From the NCBI GenBank assembly GCA_002343455.1, contig DDSR01000391.1:1-18267 (forward strand): a stretch of 18,267 nt of DNA, in the 5' to 3' direction. The notes beneath the pieces are model-generated. The model saw only the letters and a program-made list of their open reading frames with translations. It did no database searches and had not been told where the DNA came from. Position 1 is the first letter of the stretch. Every line of letters starts with the position of its first letter. Positions 1 to 7,031 of this stretch are shown piece by piece. Made by a program: the position numbers and the translations under genes. The stretch comes from Deltaproteobacteria bacterium UBA2385. GTDB lineage: Bacteria; Myxococcota_A; UBA796; UBA2385.

Positions 1-885
1 GCCGTTGACCATGCAGCCGATGCTGCCGTCCAGCTTGATGTAGCTGAGGTTGAACTTGGCGGCCTCGATCTCGGCGGGCTCGTCCTCGCCGGCGTCGTAC
101 CAGCTCTGGATCTCGGCCTGCCGGAAGACGGCGTTGTCGTCGATGATCACCTTGGCGTCGAGCGCGACGACGTCGTCGTCGGGCGTGATGACCAGCGGGT
201 TGATCTCCAGCATGCTGGAGTCGGTGGCGAGGTAGGCCTGGTAGAGCTGCTTGAACATCTTGACGGCGCCCTTGAAGGCCTTGCCGCTCAAGCCGAGCTT
301 GAAGGCCATCTCGCGGCACTGCCAGTCGCCCAGCCCGGTGATCGGGTCGGCCCAGACCTTGTGGATGGCCTCGGGGTTGTGCTCGGCCACGATCTCGATC
401 TCGGTCCCGCCCTCGGAGCTGGCCATCAGCAGGATCCGGCTGTTCTGTCGGTCCAGAAGCACCGCCGCGTAGAGCTCCTTCTTGATCTCGGCCCCGGTGG
501 TGATCAGGACGGTCTTGACCCGAACCCCCTCGGCCCCGGTCTGCTTGGTGACCAGCACGTTGCCGAGCATCAGCTCGGCCGCGGCCTGCACCTTGGCGAC
601 CGCCTCGTCATGGCTGCCCGCCCCGCAGAGGATGACGCCGCCCTTGCCCGGCACATCGGCCTTGGCTTCGAGCACCATCTGGATGACCTCGGGGCTGACC
701 GCGTGGGTGAAGCGCCCCTTGCCGCGGCCGCCGGCGTGCACCTGGGCCTTGACGACGAAGAAGGTGCCGCCCATCTGCTTGGCAGCGGCGACCGCGTCGG
801 CCACCGTGTGGGCGGCCTTGCCGGGGGGCACCGCGACGCCCTGGCGCGCCAGCAGCTCCTTGGCCTGGTACTCGTGAAGCTTCAT
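1..885 (-). CDS. sucC: Succinyl-CoA ligase (ADP/GDP-forming) subunit beta, 3' end cut off by window edge
   Basis: This is the beta subunit of the TCA-cycle enzyme that interconverts succinyl-CoA and succinate with nucleotide phosphorylation in the cytoplasm; it pairs with SucD. The reading frame stays open from ATG 885 to base 1, giving 295 residues of a family usually about 390 long, so about 90 C-terminal residues lie outside. The N-terminus [16 protein letters not shown] is the family signature. An ATP-grasp core follows, with [13 protein letters not shown] near residues 45-57, EINPLVI at 227-233 (Asn229) and ALDAK at 241-245 (Asp243), the usual Mg-nucleotide ligands. The last visible residues, GCMVNG, match the start of the CoA-ligase half. 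About 30 residues between GRGK and GNVLVTKQ are extra relative to E. coli SucC; other bacterial SucC lineages carry an insertion here too. AGAGGA at 893-898, 7 bp upstream, supports the start. Citrate synthase lies upstream on the same strand. Confidence 0.97.
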   Translation of the reverse strand, partial: MKLHEYQAKELLARQGVAVPPGKAAHTVADAVAAAKQMGGTFFVVKAQVHAGGRGKGRFTHAVSPEVIQMVLEAKADVPGKGGVILCGAGSHDEAVAKVQAAAELMLGNVLVTKQTGAEGVRVKTVLITTGAEIKKELYAAVLLDRQNSRILLMASSEGGTEIEIVAEHNPEAIHKVWADPITGLGDWQCREMAFKLGLSGKAFKGAVKMFKQLYQAYLATDSSMLEINPLVITPDDDVVALDAKVIIDDNAVFRQAEIQSWYDAGEDEPAEIEAAKFNLSYIKLDGSIGCMVNG

Positions 886-959
886 GGGGAGTTCCTCTGG
901 GGTTCTCGGGAGAATGGCGGTGTTGCGAAAAGCCCCCCTGCCCGGCGTACCGAGCAGAG

Positions 960-986
960 AGGCTTGACGCCCCGGCGGGGCAGCCT
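960..986 (-). terminator. Hairpin between citrate synthase and sucC (weak terminator or mRNA-processing element)
   Basis: Immediately after the citrate synthase stop (988-990) the minus-strand transcript can form an outer 5-bp arm (960-964 with 982-986) and an inner GCCCC/GGGGC arm (969-973 with 977-981) around a 3-nt loop, with a 4-nt bulge on one side. No T-tract follows, so a classical intrinsic terminator is doubtful. It may attenuate or protect the transcript between the two TCA genes, which are 102 bp apart. Confidence 0.3.
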
Positions 987-987
987 G

Positions 988-2181
988 CTAACCGATCCGG
1001 CGAGCCGGCTGGTCCTTGGCGATGTACTTGCAGCGATAGATCGGCACGCCCTTGCCCTCGCGCAGCACCGTCCGCTCGTCCACGATCTGGGCGGCGATGC
1101 CGGCGATGCGGCTGAAGCCGAAGAGCACCGTGTAGTAGTCGCTGTCGCTGAGGCCCGAGGCGTTCAGCAGCGTGCCGCTGACGGCGTCCACGTTGGGGTA
1201 GGGGTTGGCGACCTTGGGGTTCTCCTTGAGGACCCGGCTGCAGACCTCGCGCATGACGACCGCGGTGCGGAAGAGCGGGTCCGTCGGGCAGAGCCGCTCA
1301 CCCAGCTCGTACTGGATGCGGGCGCGGGGGTCTTCGGCGCGCAGGACCGCGTGCCCGAAGCCGTAGATCTTGCCGCCGCTGGCCAGGGTCTCGCGGGTGA
1401 AACGCTCGACCTGGACCGGGTCGGTGCTGCCGACCTCGCGCGTGAAGTCCAGGCACTCCTGGTTGGCGCGGCCGTGCAGCGGGCCGTACAGGCCGCCCAT
1501 GGCGCCCGAGAGGCTGGTGTAGACGTCGGCGTGGCCGCTGGCGATGGCCTTGCCGACGAAGGTCGAGAGGTTGCCGCCGCCATGGTCCATATGAAGGACG
1601 TAGAAGACGCGCAGCAGCTCGTTGAGGCGGGCGACGTCGCCGCCGGGCACGCCCATCTGGTGGACGCAGTTCTCGACCAGCCCGAGCTCGGGGCGAGGCG
1701 CGATCGGGGCGCCCCAGCCGGCGCGGATGCGGAAGATGTTGGCCACCAGCGTGGCCGAGCGGGCGACGAGGTTGAGGGAGTCTTCCAGCCAGTCGCCGGT
1801 CCGACCGGTCATGCCCAGGAAGATCAGGCCGGCCATCAGCCACTCCATCGGGTGGCCGTCCCGCGGCAGCGAGGCGAGCAGGTCGAGGACCTTGGGATCC
1901 ACGGCCGAGCGGGCGGCGAGGTCGGCCTTGAAGTCGACCAGCTCCTTGTCGTCGGGGAGGCGCTTGTGGAAGAGCAGGAAGACCACGGCTTCGGGGTCGT
2001 GGTAGGCCAGGTCGGCGACGGGGTAGCCGACGTAGGAGACGCCCTCGGTCGGGCTGACGGCGCTGGTCAGCACCGTGCCCACGGGGAGCCCGCGCAAGCC
2101 GGTGTCCAGGTGCGCTTCGGTGATCTCGAACAAGACCTTGGTGTCGCTGCTGCTCGTGGCCGTGTTGCTCATGGTCGTCAT
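988..2181 (-). CDS. gltA: Citrate synthase, eukaryotic/mitochondrial-like type
   Basis: This cytoplasmic enzyme condenses acetyl-CoA with oxaloacetate to citrate, the entry step of the TCA cycle. The 397-residue protein shows the complete catalytic triad: His236 in GPLHGRANQE, His277 in GFGHAVLRAEDPR and Asp332 in NPYPNVDAVSG. HMDHGGGN at 197-204 and DYYTVLFGFSRIAGI at 348-362 resemble the mitochondrial and Geobacter enzymes (HSDHEGGN, NYYTVLFGVSR) more than the E. coli hexameric type. No N-terminal zinc or NADH-binding domain of the E. coli type is seen. The start could be Met1 or Met4, which are 9 bp apart; AAGG just before Met1 is close for a ribosome site and fits Met4 at about 12 bp. It is transcribed with sucC downstream and divergently from the M16 protease. 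The C-terminus is complete at TAG 988-990. Confidence 0.97.
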   Translation of the reverse strand: MTTMSNTATSSSDTKVLFEITEAHLDTGLRGLPVGTVLTSAVSPTEGVSYVGYPVADLAYHDPEAVVFLLFHKRLPDDKELVDFKADLAARSAVDPKVLDLLASLPRDGHPMEWLMAGLIFLGMTGRTGDWLEDSLNLVARSATLVANIFRIRAGWGAPIAPRPELGLVENCVHQMGVPGGDVARLNELLRVFYVLHMDHGGGNLSTFVGKAIASGHADVYTSLSGAMGGLYGPLHGRANQECLDFTREVGSTDPVQVERFTRETLASGGKIYGFGHAVLRAEDPRARIQYELGERLCPTDPLFRTAVVMREVCSRVLKENPKVANPYPNVDAVSGTLLNASGLSDSDYYTVLFGFSRIAGIAAQIVDERTVLREGKGVPIYRCKYIAKDQPARRIG

Positions 2182-2372
2182 CCGCCTTGGGGTGAGAAGG
2201 GCCGAGTCCTATCGCGGCTGGGGGACGCCCGCCACGCCATCTACGCTGCGATGCGTAGGCGGCGACGCACCTCGCTCCCGCGGGGAGCCAAGGCGCACCG
2301 GCGCGGGTTAACTCTCGTCGTTCTCGCTCCCACGGGGCTATCGAGCCCCCGCTTCGCACTCGGAGTCGCCGC
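2182..2372. promoter_or_regulatory. Divergent spacer with three short stem-loops and a 15-bp direct repeat
   Basis: This spacer separates citrate synthase (minus) from the M16 protease (plus) and must carry both promoters, but I see no convincing -35/-10 pair. It contains three perfect inverted repeats: CTACGC/GCGTAG at 2241-2258, GCTCCC/GGGAGC at 2274-2288 and GGGGCT/AGCCCC at 2334-2349. A 15-bp direct repeat, CTCGCTCCCRCGGGG, occurs at 2271-2285 and 2323-2337 with one difference. GGGAGC at 2283-2288 could pair with GCTCCC at either 2274-2279 or 2326-2331, so alternative folds are possible if this is transcribed. GGAG at 2362-2365 is the ribosome site of the protease gene. Confidence 0.45.
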
Positions 2373-5300
2373 ATGATCCCCAGCCTCGTCCTCGCCCTCG
2401 CCCTCTCGGCCGCCCCCTCGCTGGCGGCCATCCCCGCGGCCTCCTACCAGCTCAAGCTGGACAACTACGACGTCAACATCCGCGACTTCAGCTTCCCCAG
2501 CGGCCTGCGGATCATGTTCCAGTCCGAGCACAGCCAGCCGGTGGTGGCGATCACCCTGGTCTTCGACCGCGGCAGCGAGCACGACCAGCCCGGCTACGAG
2601 GGCATCGCCCACGTGGTCGAGCACCTCGCCTTCCGCGCCGAGCACGCCGGCCTGCCGAAGAACTGGGACCTGATCTCGCAGCTGGGCGGCAACATCAACG
2701 CCTCGACCAGCAACGACTGGACCAACTACATGACCGTCGCCCCGGTCGACGCGATGGTGCCCCTGCTGCGGCTGGAGGCGCTGCGCATGAAGGACGGCGT
2801 CGCCAACGTGACGCAGGAGGTCGTGCGGCTGGAGAGCGAGATCGCCCGCAACGAGCTGCGCATGCGCTACGAGAACGCCGCGATCGGCGCCGCCTGGGAC
2901 CTCGTGGCCGCCAGCCTGTTCCCCGCCGACCACCCCTACCGCCGCAGCACGATCGGCAACCACGAGTCGCTCTCCCGGATCGACCTGCCGCGGGTGCAGG
3001 AGTTCGTGCAGACCAACTACCGACCCGAGTACGCGACCATCGTGGTCGTGGGCGACTTCAAGCCCGAGGTCGCCTGGCCCAGCATCCTGCAGGCCTTCGA
3101 GACCGAGCTCGAGCTGCTGATGGCGCCCGATGACGCCAAGGCCTACCTCGCCCTGACCGACGAGGAGTCCCGCGCCCGCTTCATCGAGGCCTGGGTCCCG
3201 CGGCTGCAGGAGTTCATGCAGGCCACCGGGGCCAACCCCACCCCGCGGGTGGCCTGCGACGAGCGGCAGGATCCGCCGCCGCGCCAGACCAAGGAGACCG
3301 CCCGCACCAAGGGCATGGTCGACGTCGAGACGGTCGTCCTCGCCTGGTCCCTGCCCGGCGGGTACTGCGGCGAGGACATGCTCTACTACATCGCGGCCAA
3401 CAACCTCGCGAACCAGATCTACTACACGCTCAACAGCGACTGGAACTTCTCCTCCAGCGACGGCGGGGTGGACGGCATCGGCTGCTTCCCCAGCCTGGAC
3501 CGCTACAACACCACCATGTACTGCTTCATCGAGCCCAAGGCGGCCGGTGGCAACAAGGGCGAGCGGCTGATCGAGAAGGCGGCGGACGCCCTGTACCTGC
3601 AGTGGGACCGCTCGCTCAACGCCAACCCGATGTACAAGGCCTTCTTCGACTGGTCCTTCAACAGCGCCAAGACCTCGCAGATGACGGACACGCTGCTCTC
3701 GGTCGACACCGTCGCCAGCCTCTCCGGCCGGGCCACGCAGACCGCGATGTACACCCACTTCACCGGCGACGCGGCCTACTTCTCCTCCAGCATGACGCAG
3801 GTCAGCCAGGTGCAGTTCAGCCAGGTGCAGGCGCTGGCCGAGAAGTACCTGACCCGCGATCGGATGATCTCGGTCATCGTCGAGCCCTTGGACCAGGAAG
3901 AGCGCGACCGGCGCGAAGCCGAGGCGGCCTCCTCCAAGGGCCAGGGCGAGACCGCCGCCGCCTACCACGCGACCAAGGCCGAGGACCGCTTCCGGCTGGT
4001 CTTCTCCCGCGACCTGCTGACGCCCGAGGCCATCGCCCGGGTGACGGTCACCCCCGACCGCACCTCGATCGAGGAGTTCACGCTCCCCAATGGTCTCAAG
4101 GTGGCCGTCATGCCCTACGGCGAGGCCCCGATGGTGCGGGTCGGGCTGGAGGTCGAAGGCGGCAACAGCACCAGCCAGCCCTGGGGCATCAACCAGGTGG
4201 CCGAGGACCTCTACACCACCGGGCGAGGGCTGGCCTCGAACGAGAACCCCCTGGCCGTCGCTGGCCGGGTCTACGGCAGCAGCAACCGGCTCAGCGCCGA
4301 GGGCCCCGCCGGCAACCTGGACGCCCTGCTGCACCAGCTCCGCCACTACGTCGACGGCTACGACTGGCAGGCCGCCAAGCGCGCAGACCGGCTGAAGAAG
4401 CTGGCCTCCTCCTCCAAGAAGACCGGTGAGAAGGCCGAAAACTGGGCTCCCCGCCTGATGAACGAGCGACTCTTCGCCGGGCACCCCCTCGCCAACTGGT
4501 GGAACAACGCCCGCCTCGACGAGGCCAACTCCTGGGGCATGAGCGACTACCAGGACTGGATCTACCGCAAGTGGCAGCCGGCCAACGCCGAGCTGGTGGT
4601 CGTCGGCAAGGTCGACGCCGCCGAGGCCCGCGCGACGATCGAGCGCTACTTCGCCAACTGGACCAGCCCCAGCCCGGTCAAGGAGCCGGTCCCGCCGATG
4701 CCCAAGCCCAACGCCCGCCCCGACCGGCAGGTGCTGGTCTTCGACCAGCCGCTGGCCACCCAGACCGAGGTCACCTTGGGCTGCCAGATCGTGCGCGACG
4801 ACAACCGCCAGACCGCGCGGGCCCAGGTCGTCTCCGACGTCATCTCCGAGCGCCTCTGGAAGGTGCTGCGCGAGGACGCCGGCGTGACCTACGGAGCCTA
4901 CAGCTACCCGCAGCTCTACGAGGGCGGCACCGCGGCCATGTACATGGCCTCGCTGGTCCAGAACGACGCGGTCGGCTTCGCCGTCAGCTCCATGTTCACC
5001 ATCGTGGACGAGTCGGCCTCCGGGAAGGTCGACGAGGACGCGCTGCTGGCCGCAAAGTGGACCCGGGCCCGCCAGTACGGCCTGGGGCAGCAGTCCGGCG
5101 AGCAGATGATGAACCGCCTGCTGGGCACCAACCTCGGCAAGCTGGACTTCTTCGAGACCTACCCCCAGGACCTGGGCGCCGTCTCCAGCGCCGACTTCGG
5201 GCCGGTGCTGGAGCCCTGCAAGGGCCACGAGGTCGTCACCTTGATCGGCCCCAAGCAGTACGCCATCGACCAGCTCACGAAGGAGGGCATCCCCTTCGAG

Positions 5301-5399
5301 GTCGTCGACTGGGAGGCCCTGCACACCTCGCAGCTCAACAAGAAGGAGCTGAAAGCCTGGGAAAAGAAGAAGGCCAAGAAGGACGAAGAGGACGCCTAG
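2373..5399 (+). CDS. Exported M16 (pitrilysin/insulinase family) zinc metalloprotease, two-repeat form
   Basis: This is a predicted secreted or periplasmic zinc endopeptidase of the inverted-motif M16 family, which degrades peptides and small proteins. Its 1008 residues comprise a hydrophobic N-terminal signal segment (about 3-20, without any Lys or Arg before it) and an active M16 half. The zinc motif HVVEH spans residues 80-84 (His80, Glu83, His84), and the third ligand is probably Glu156 in LESEIARNE. A second M16-like half starts near residue 560 (EEFTLPNGLKVAVMPYG) and has no HxxEH, as is usual for the non-catalytic half. RLWKVLREDAGVTYGAYS near residues 828-845 is the conserved segment that completes the substrate chamber. 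The tail is Lys/Glu-rich. Start choice: GGAG at 2362-2365 lies 7 bp upstream, and no other in-frame ATG, GTG or TTG exists back to the stop at 2256. It may be monocistronic, since an inverted repeat follows. Confidence 0.95.
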   Translation: MIPSLVLALALSAAPSLAAIPAASYQLKLDNYDVNIRDFSFPSGLRIMFQSEHSQPVVAITLVFDRGSEHDQPGYEGIAHVVEHLAFRAEHAGLPKNWDLISQLGGNINASTSNDWTNYMTVAPVDAMVPLLRLEALRMKDGVANVTQEVVRLESEIARNELRMRYENAAIGAAWDLVAASLFPADHPYRRSTIGNHESLSRIDLPRVQEFVQTNYRPEYATIVVVGDFKPEVAWPSILQAFETELELLMAPDDAKAYLALTDEESRARFIEAWVPRLQEFMQATGANPTPRVACDERQDPPPRQTKETARTKGMVDVETVVLAWSLPGGYCGEDMLYYIAANNLANQIYYTLNSDWNFSSSDGGVDGIGCFPSLDRYNTTMYCFIEPKAAGGNKGERLIEKAADALYLQWDRSLNANPMYKAFFDWSFNSAKTSQMTDTLLSVDTVASLSGRATQTAMYTHFTGDAAYFSSSMTQVSQVQFSQVQALAEKYLTRDRMISVIVEPLDQEERDRREAEAASSKGQGETAAAYHATKAEDRFRLVFSRDLLTPEAIARVTVTPDRTSIEEFTLPNGLKVAVMPYGEAPMVRVGLEVEGGNSTSQPWGINQVAEDLYTTGRGLASNENPLAVAGRVYGSSNRLSAEGPAGNLDALLHQLRHYVDGYDWQAAKRADRLKKLASSSKKTGEKAENWAPRLMNERLFAGHPLANWWNNARLDEANSWGMSDYQDWIYRKWQPANAELVVVGKVDAAEARATIERYFANWTSPSPVKEPVPPMPKPNARPDRQVLVFDQPLATQTEVTLGCQIVRDDNRQTARAQVVSDVISERLWKVLREDAGVTYGAYSYPQLYEGGTAAMYMASLVQNDAVGFAVSSMFTIVDESASGKVDEDALLAAKWTRARQYGLGQQSGEQMMNRLLGTNLGKLDFFETYPQDLGAVSSADFGPVLEPCKGHEVVTLIGPKQYAIDQLTKEGIPFEVVDWEALHTSQLNKKELKAWEKKKAKKDEEDA

Positions 5400-5400
5400 G

Positions 5401-5447
5401 CCGGCATTTGGCCTGCGCTGAATTCAGCTCCGGAAAGCCATTGCCGG
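5401..5447 (+). terminator. Imperfect inverted repeat directly after the M16 protease stop
   Basis: CCGGCA (5401-5406) pairs with TGCCGG (5442-5447) and GGC (5410-5412) with GCC (5437-5439). The loop contains the perfect 12-bp palindrome GCTGAATTCAGC at 5417-5428. Its position one base after the TAG (5397-5399) fits a 3'-end structure. There is no T-tract, so termination activity is uncertain. Confidence 0.35.
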
Positions 5448-5468
5448 TCGGGCAGAACGCGTGCTAAT
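5441..5468 (+). promoter_or_regulatory. Possible sigma-70-like promoter for the DUF1858-like gene
   Basis: TTGCCG at 5441-5446 and GCTAAT at 5463-5468 are separated by 16 bp, and each matches the consensus hexamer at four of six positions. They lie 120-150 bp upstream of the GTG start at 5591, and the twin palindromes at 5523-5558 would fall in the resulting leader. The match is weak, and consensus matching has limited value in such GC-rich DNA. Confidence 0.25.
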
Positions 5469-5522
5469 CGCCTCGCGAAGCTCTTTCGGGTAGGGCATGT
5501 GTTCGCCCACCCGCAGCCCCTA

Positions 5523-5558
5523 CCGCGACCGCGGCGCAGCATGCTGCCGCGATCGCGG
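5523..5558. promoter_or_regulatory. Twin 12-bp palindromes CCGCGAYCGCGG forming a 36-bp inverted repeat
   Basis: CCGCGACCGCGG (5523-5534) and CCGCGATCGCGG (5547-5558) are nearly identical; the second is a perfect palindrome and the two differ at one base. Their centres are 24 bp apart. As single-stranded nucleic acid, 5523-5535 can also pair with 5546-5558 (12 of 13 pairs) around a 10-nt loop containing the palindrome AGCATGCT. The element ends 32 bp before the GTG of the DUF1858-like gene. It could be a double operator for a dimeric regulator or a leader hairpin; the sequence alone does not decide. Confidence 0.45.
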
Positions 5559-5590
5559 CACCACCGGCCCTCGGCCCCCCAGGAGAACCC

Positions 5591-5974
5591 GTGCCCATTC
5601 GTGCCAAGATGAAGATCCATGACCTCATGGAAGAGCACCCCGAGGTGGACGAGGTGTTCGAGAACTACGGCGTGGAGGTCACCGACGAGGTGATGGCCAT
5701 GACCTTGAAGGAGCTCTGCCGCGACGAAGGCATCAACTACTGGGAGCTCAAGGCCGACATGGTTGAGGCCGTGGGCTGGGACGGCTCCGCCGACGTCGAC
5801 GACGACGAAGAGTCCGAAGAGGACGACGAGTGGACCGACGACGAGGACGGCGAGGAAGAGGAAGAGGACGCCGCCGGCGAGGACGAAGAGTTCGAGGACG
5901 AAGAGGACGAGGACGAGGACGGCGAAGAGGGCGAGGACGACGAAGAAGGCGACCCCTCGGGCGACGACGACTGA
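5591..5974 (+). CDS. Small DUF1858-like protein with a long Asp/Glu-rich tail
   Basis: This is a 127-residue soluble protein of unknown function. Residues 7-62 resemble the small helical DUF1858 domain (pattern: helix, HPEVDEVFENYGVEV, then TLKELCRDEGI). That domain often carries a Cys-x-x-Cys pair after the Tyr-Gly; here the pair is absent (GVEVTDEVMAM) and the only Cys is Cys43. Residues 68-127 are a low-complexity acidic tail, about 45 of 60 being Asp or Glu, and no Lys or Arg occurs after Lys54. The tail is likely disordered. The GTG start at 5591 is chosen because AGGAG (5581-5585) sits 5 bp upstream; the ATG at 5609 would be 23 bp from it. The gene converges on plsX with 4 bp between stops. 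The domain assignment is moderately sure; the function is unknown (a charge-based binding or chaperone-like role is speculation). Confidence 0.85.
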   Translation: MPIRAKMKIHDLMEEHPEVDEVFENYGVEVTDEVMAMTLKELCRDEGINYWELKADMVEAVGWDGSADVDDDEESEEDDEWTDDEDGEEEEEDAAGEDEEFEDEEDEDEDGEEGEDDEEGDPSGDDD

Positions 5975-5981
5975 GCGCTCA
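5972..5981. other. Palindrome TGAGCGCTCA made of two convergent stop codons
   Basis: The TGA stop of the plus-strand DUF1858-like gene (5972-5974) and the TGA stop of minus-strand plsX (5979-5981) flank GCGC, giving a perfect 10-bp palindrome. No room remains for a dedicated terminator between the two genes, so transcripts must overlap at their 3' ends or terminate inside the opposing gene. Confidence 0.6.
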
Positions 5982-7031
5982 GCGCGTCACGGGGCCCATC
6001 CCCGCGCGGATCTGGCCCGTCAGGTCGCGGTCGACCGCCTTGGCGGCCACCTTGATGGCGTTGCGCATCGCCCGCGCGTTGCTGCGGCCGTGGGCCTTGA
6101 TGACCACCCGGTCCAGGCCCAGCAGCGGAGCGCCGCCGTACTGCTTCCAGTCGGTCATCGTGCGGAGCTGACGCAGGCCCTGAGAGAGCATGGTCAGGCC
6201 CATCCGGTACAGGAATTTGCGGGCGTAGGCGTCCTTGGCCAGGTCGACGACCACCTCGGAGACGCCCTCCAGCATCTTCAGCACGACATTGCCCAGGAAG
6301 CCCTCGGTCACGATGACATCGACGGTGCCCCGGGGGATGTCCAGCCCTTCGACGTTGCCGGCGAAGTTCAGGCCCGGAAGGCCCGCCAGGACCTCGTGCG
6401 CGGCGACGATGGCGGCGGTCCCCTTGCTGGGCTCGCTGCCGTTGGAGAGCAGGGCGACCTTGGGCGAGGCGTTCTCGGAGATGATGCGCGCGTATGCGCT
6501 GCCCATCACCGCGAAGCCGACGAGGTCCTCGGCGCTGGCGGTCAGGGTGGCGCCGACGTCCAGCATCAGGGCGAAGGGGTCCCCGCGCTCGCCGTGACGC
6601 TGCTCGGTCGGGTAGACGCTGGCCAGGGCGCAGCGACGGATCCCCGGCAGGCGCTGAAACTGACGGCTGGCCGCCAGGACCAGGGCCCCGGTGTTGCCGG
6701 CGCTGACCAGCGCGTCGGCCCGGCCCTCGGCCACGAGCTGGGCGGCGCGCAGCACGCTGACTCCCGGACGGGCGTCCAGGGCCTCGGCCGGCTTCTCTTC
6801 CTGGCGGACGAAGTCCGGGGCGTGCACGATCTGCAGCCAGGTCGGGTCGTAACGCTGTCGGGCGAGGGCCAGGGCGAGCTGGGCCTCGTCCCCGACCAGC
6901 AGCACCTGGACCGGACGCTCCTCGGTGCTGAGCAGGGCCGCGCCCTCGACCGCGGCGAGCAGCCCCTCGTCGCCGCCCATCGCGTCCACGGCGACCCGAA
7001 CCGGGCGCCCGCTGCTGCCTCCCTGCGTCAT
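5979..7031 (-). CDS. plsX: Phosphate acyltransferase PlsX
   Basis: PlsX converts acyl-ACP and phosphate into acyl-phosphate, the donor for PlsY in the first acylation of glycerol-3-phosphate during phospholipid synthesis; it is a peripheral membrane enzyme. The 350-residue length is usual for the family. Motifs in order: VAVDAMGGD at 13-21, SAGNTGAL at 110-117, LDVGA at 157-161, NVEGLDI at 226-232, TEGFLGNVVLKMLEG at 242-256 and GAPLLGLDRVVIKAHGRSN at 300-318. The segment before LDVGA (TEQRHGERGDPF) is longer than in E. coli, and the usual Asn after LDVGA is Thr162. The ATG at 7031 is preferred over an upstream in-frame start because VAVDAMGGD should be near the N-terminus and GGGAGG lies about 7 bp upstream. 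It overlaps the TGA of the dehydrogenase gene by 4 bp (ATGA), so translational coupling is likely. rpmF and fabH, its usual neighbours, are not adjacent. Confidence 0.96.
   Translation of the reverse strand: MTQGGSSGRPVRVAVDAMGGDEGLLAAVEGAALLSTEERPVQVLLVGDEAQLALALARQRYDPTWLQIVHAPDFVRQEEKPAEALDARPGVSVLRAAQLVAEGRADALVSAGNTGALVLAASRQFQRLPGIRRCALASVYPTEQRHGERGDPFALMLDVGATLTASAEDLVGFAVMGSAYARIISENASPKVALLSNGSEPSKGTAAIVAAHEVLAGLPGLNFAGNVEGLDIPRGTVDVIVTEGFLGNVVLKMLEGVSEVVVDLAKDAYARKFLYRMGLTMLSQGLRQLRTMTDWKQYGGAPLLGLDRVVIKAHGRSNARAMRNAIKVAAKAVDRDLTGQIRAGMGPVTR

Noticed and set aside
361..2376. Plus-strand open frame of 671 codons across sucC and citrate synthase
   Set aside because: It crosses two unmistakable genes and their spacer on the other strand and shows no motif of its own.
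2241..5324. Minus-strand open frame of 1027 codons opposite the M16 protease
   Set aside because: The protease has a full HxxEH motif and two-domain structure on the plus strand; the antisense product is Gly/Val/Leu/Asp repeats typical of a shadow.
5830..5974. Tandem repeat suspected in the GAC/GAA/GAG-rich stretch
   Set aside because: No fixed repeat unit is seen; it is simply biased Asp/Glu coding in the acidic tail.
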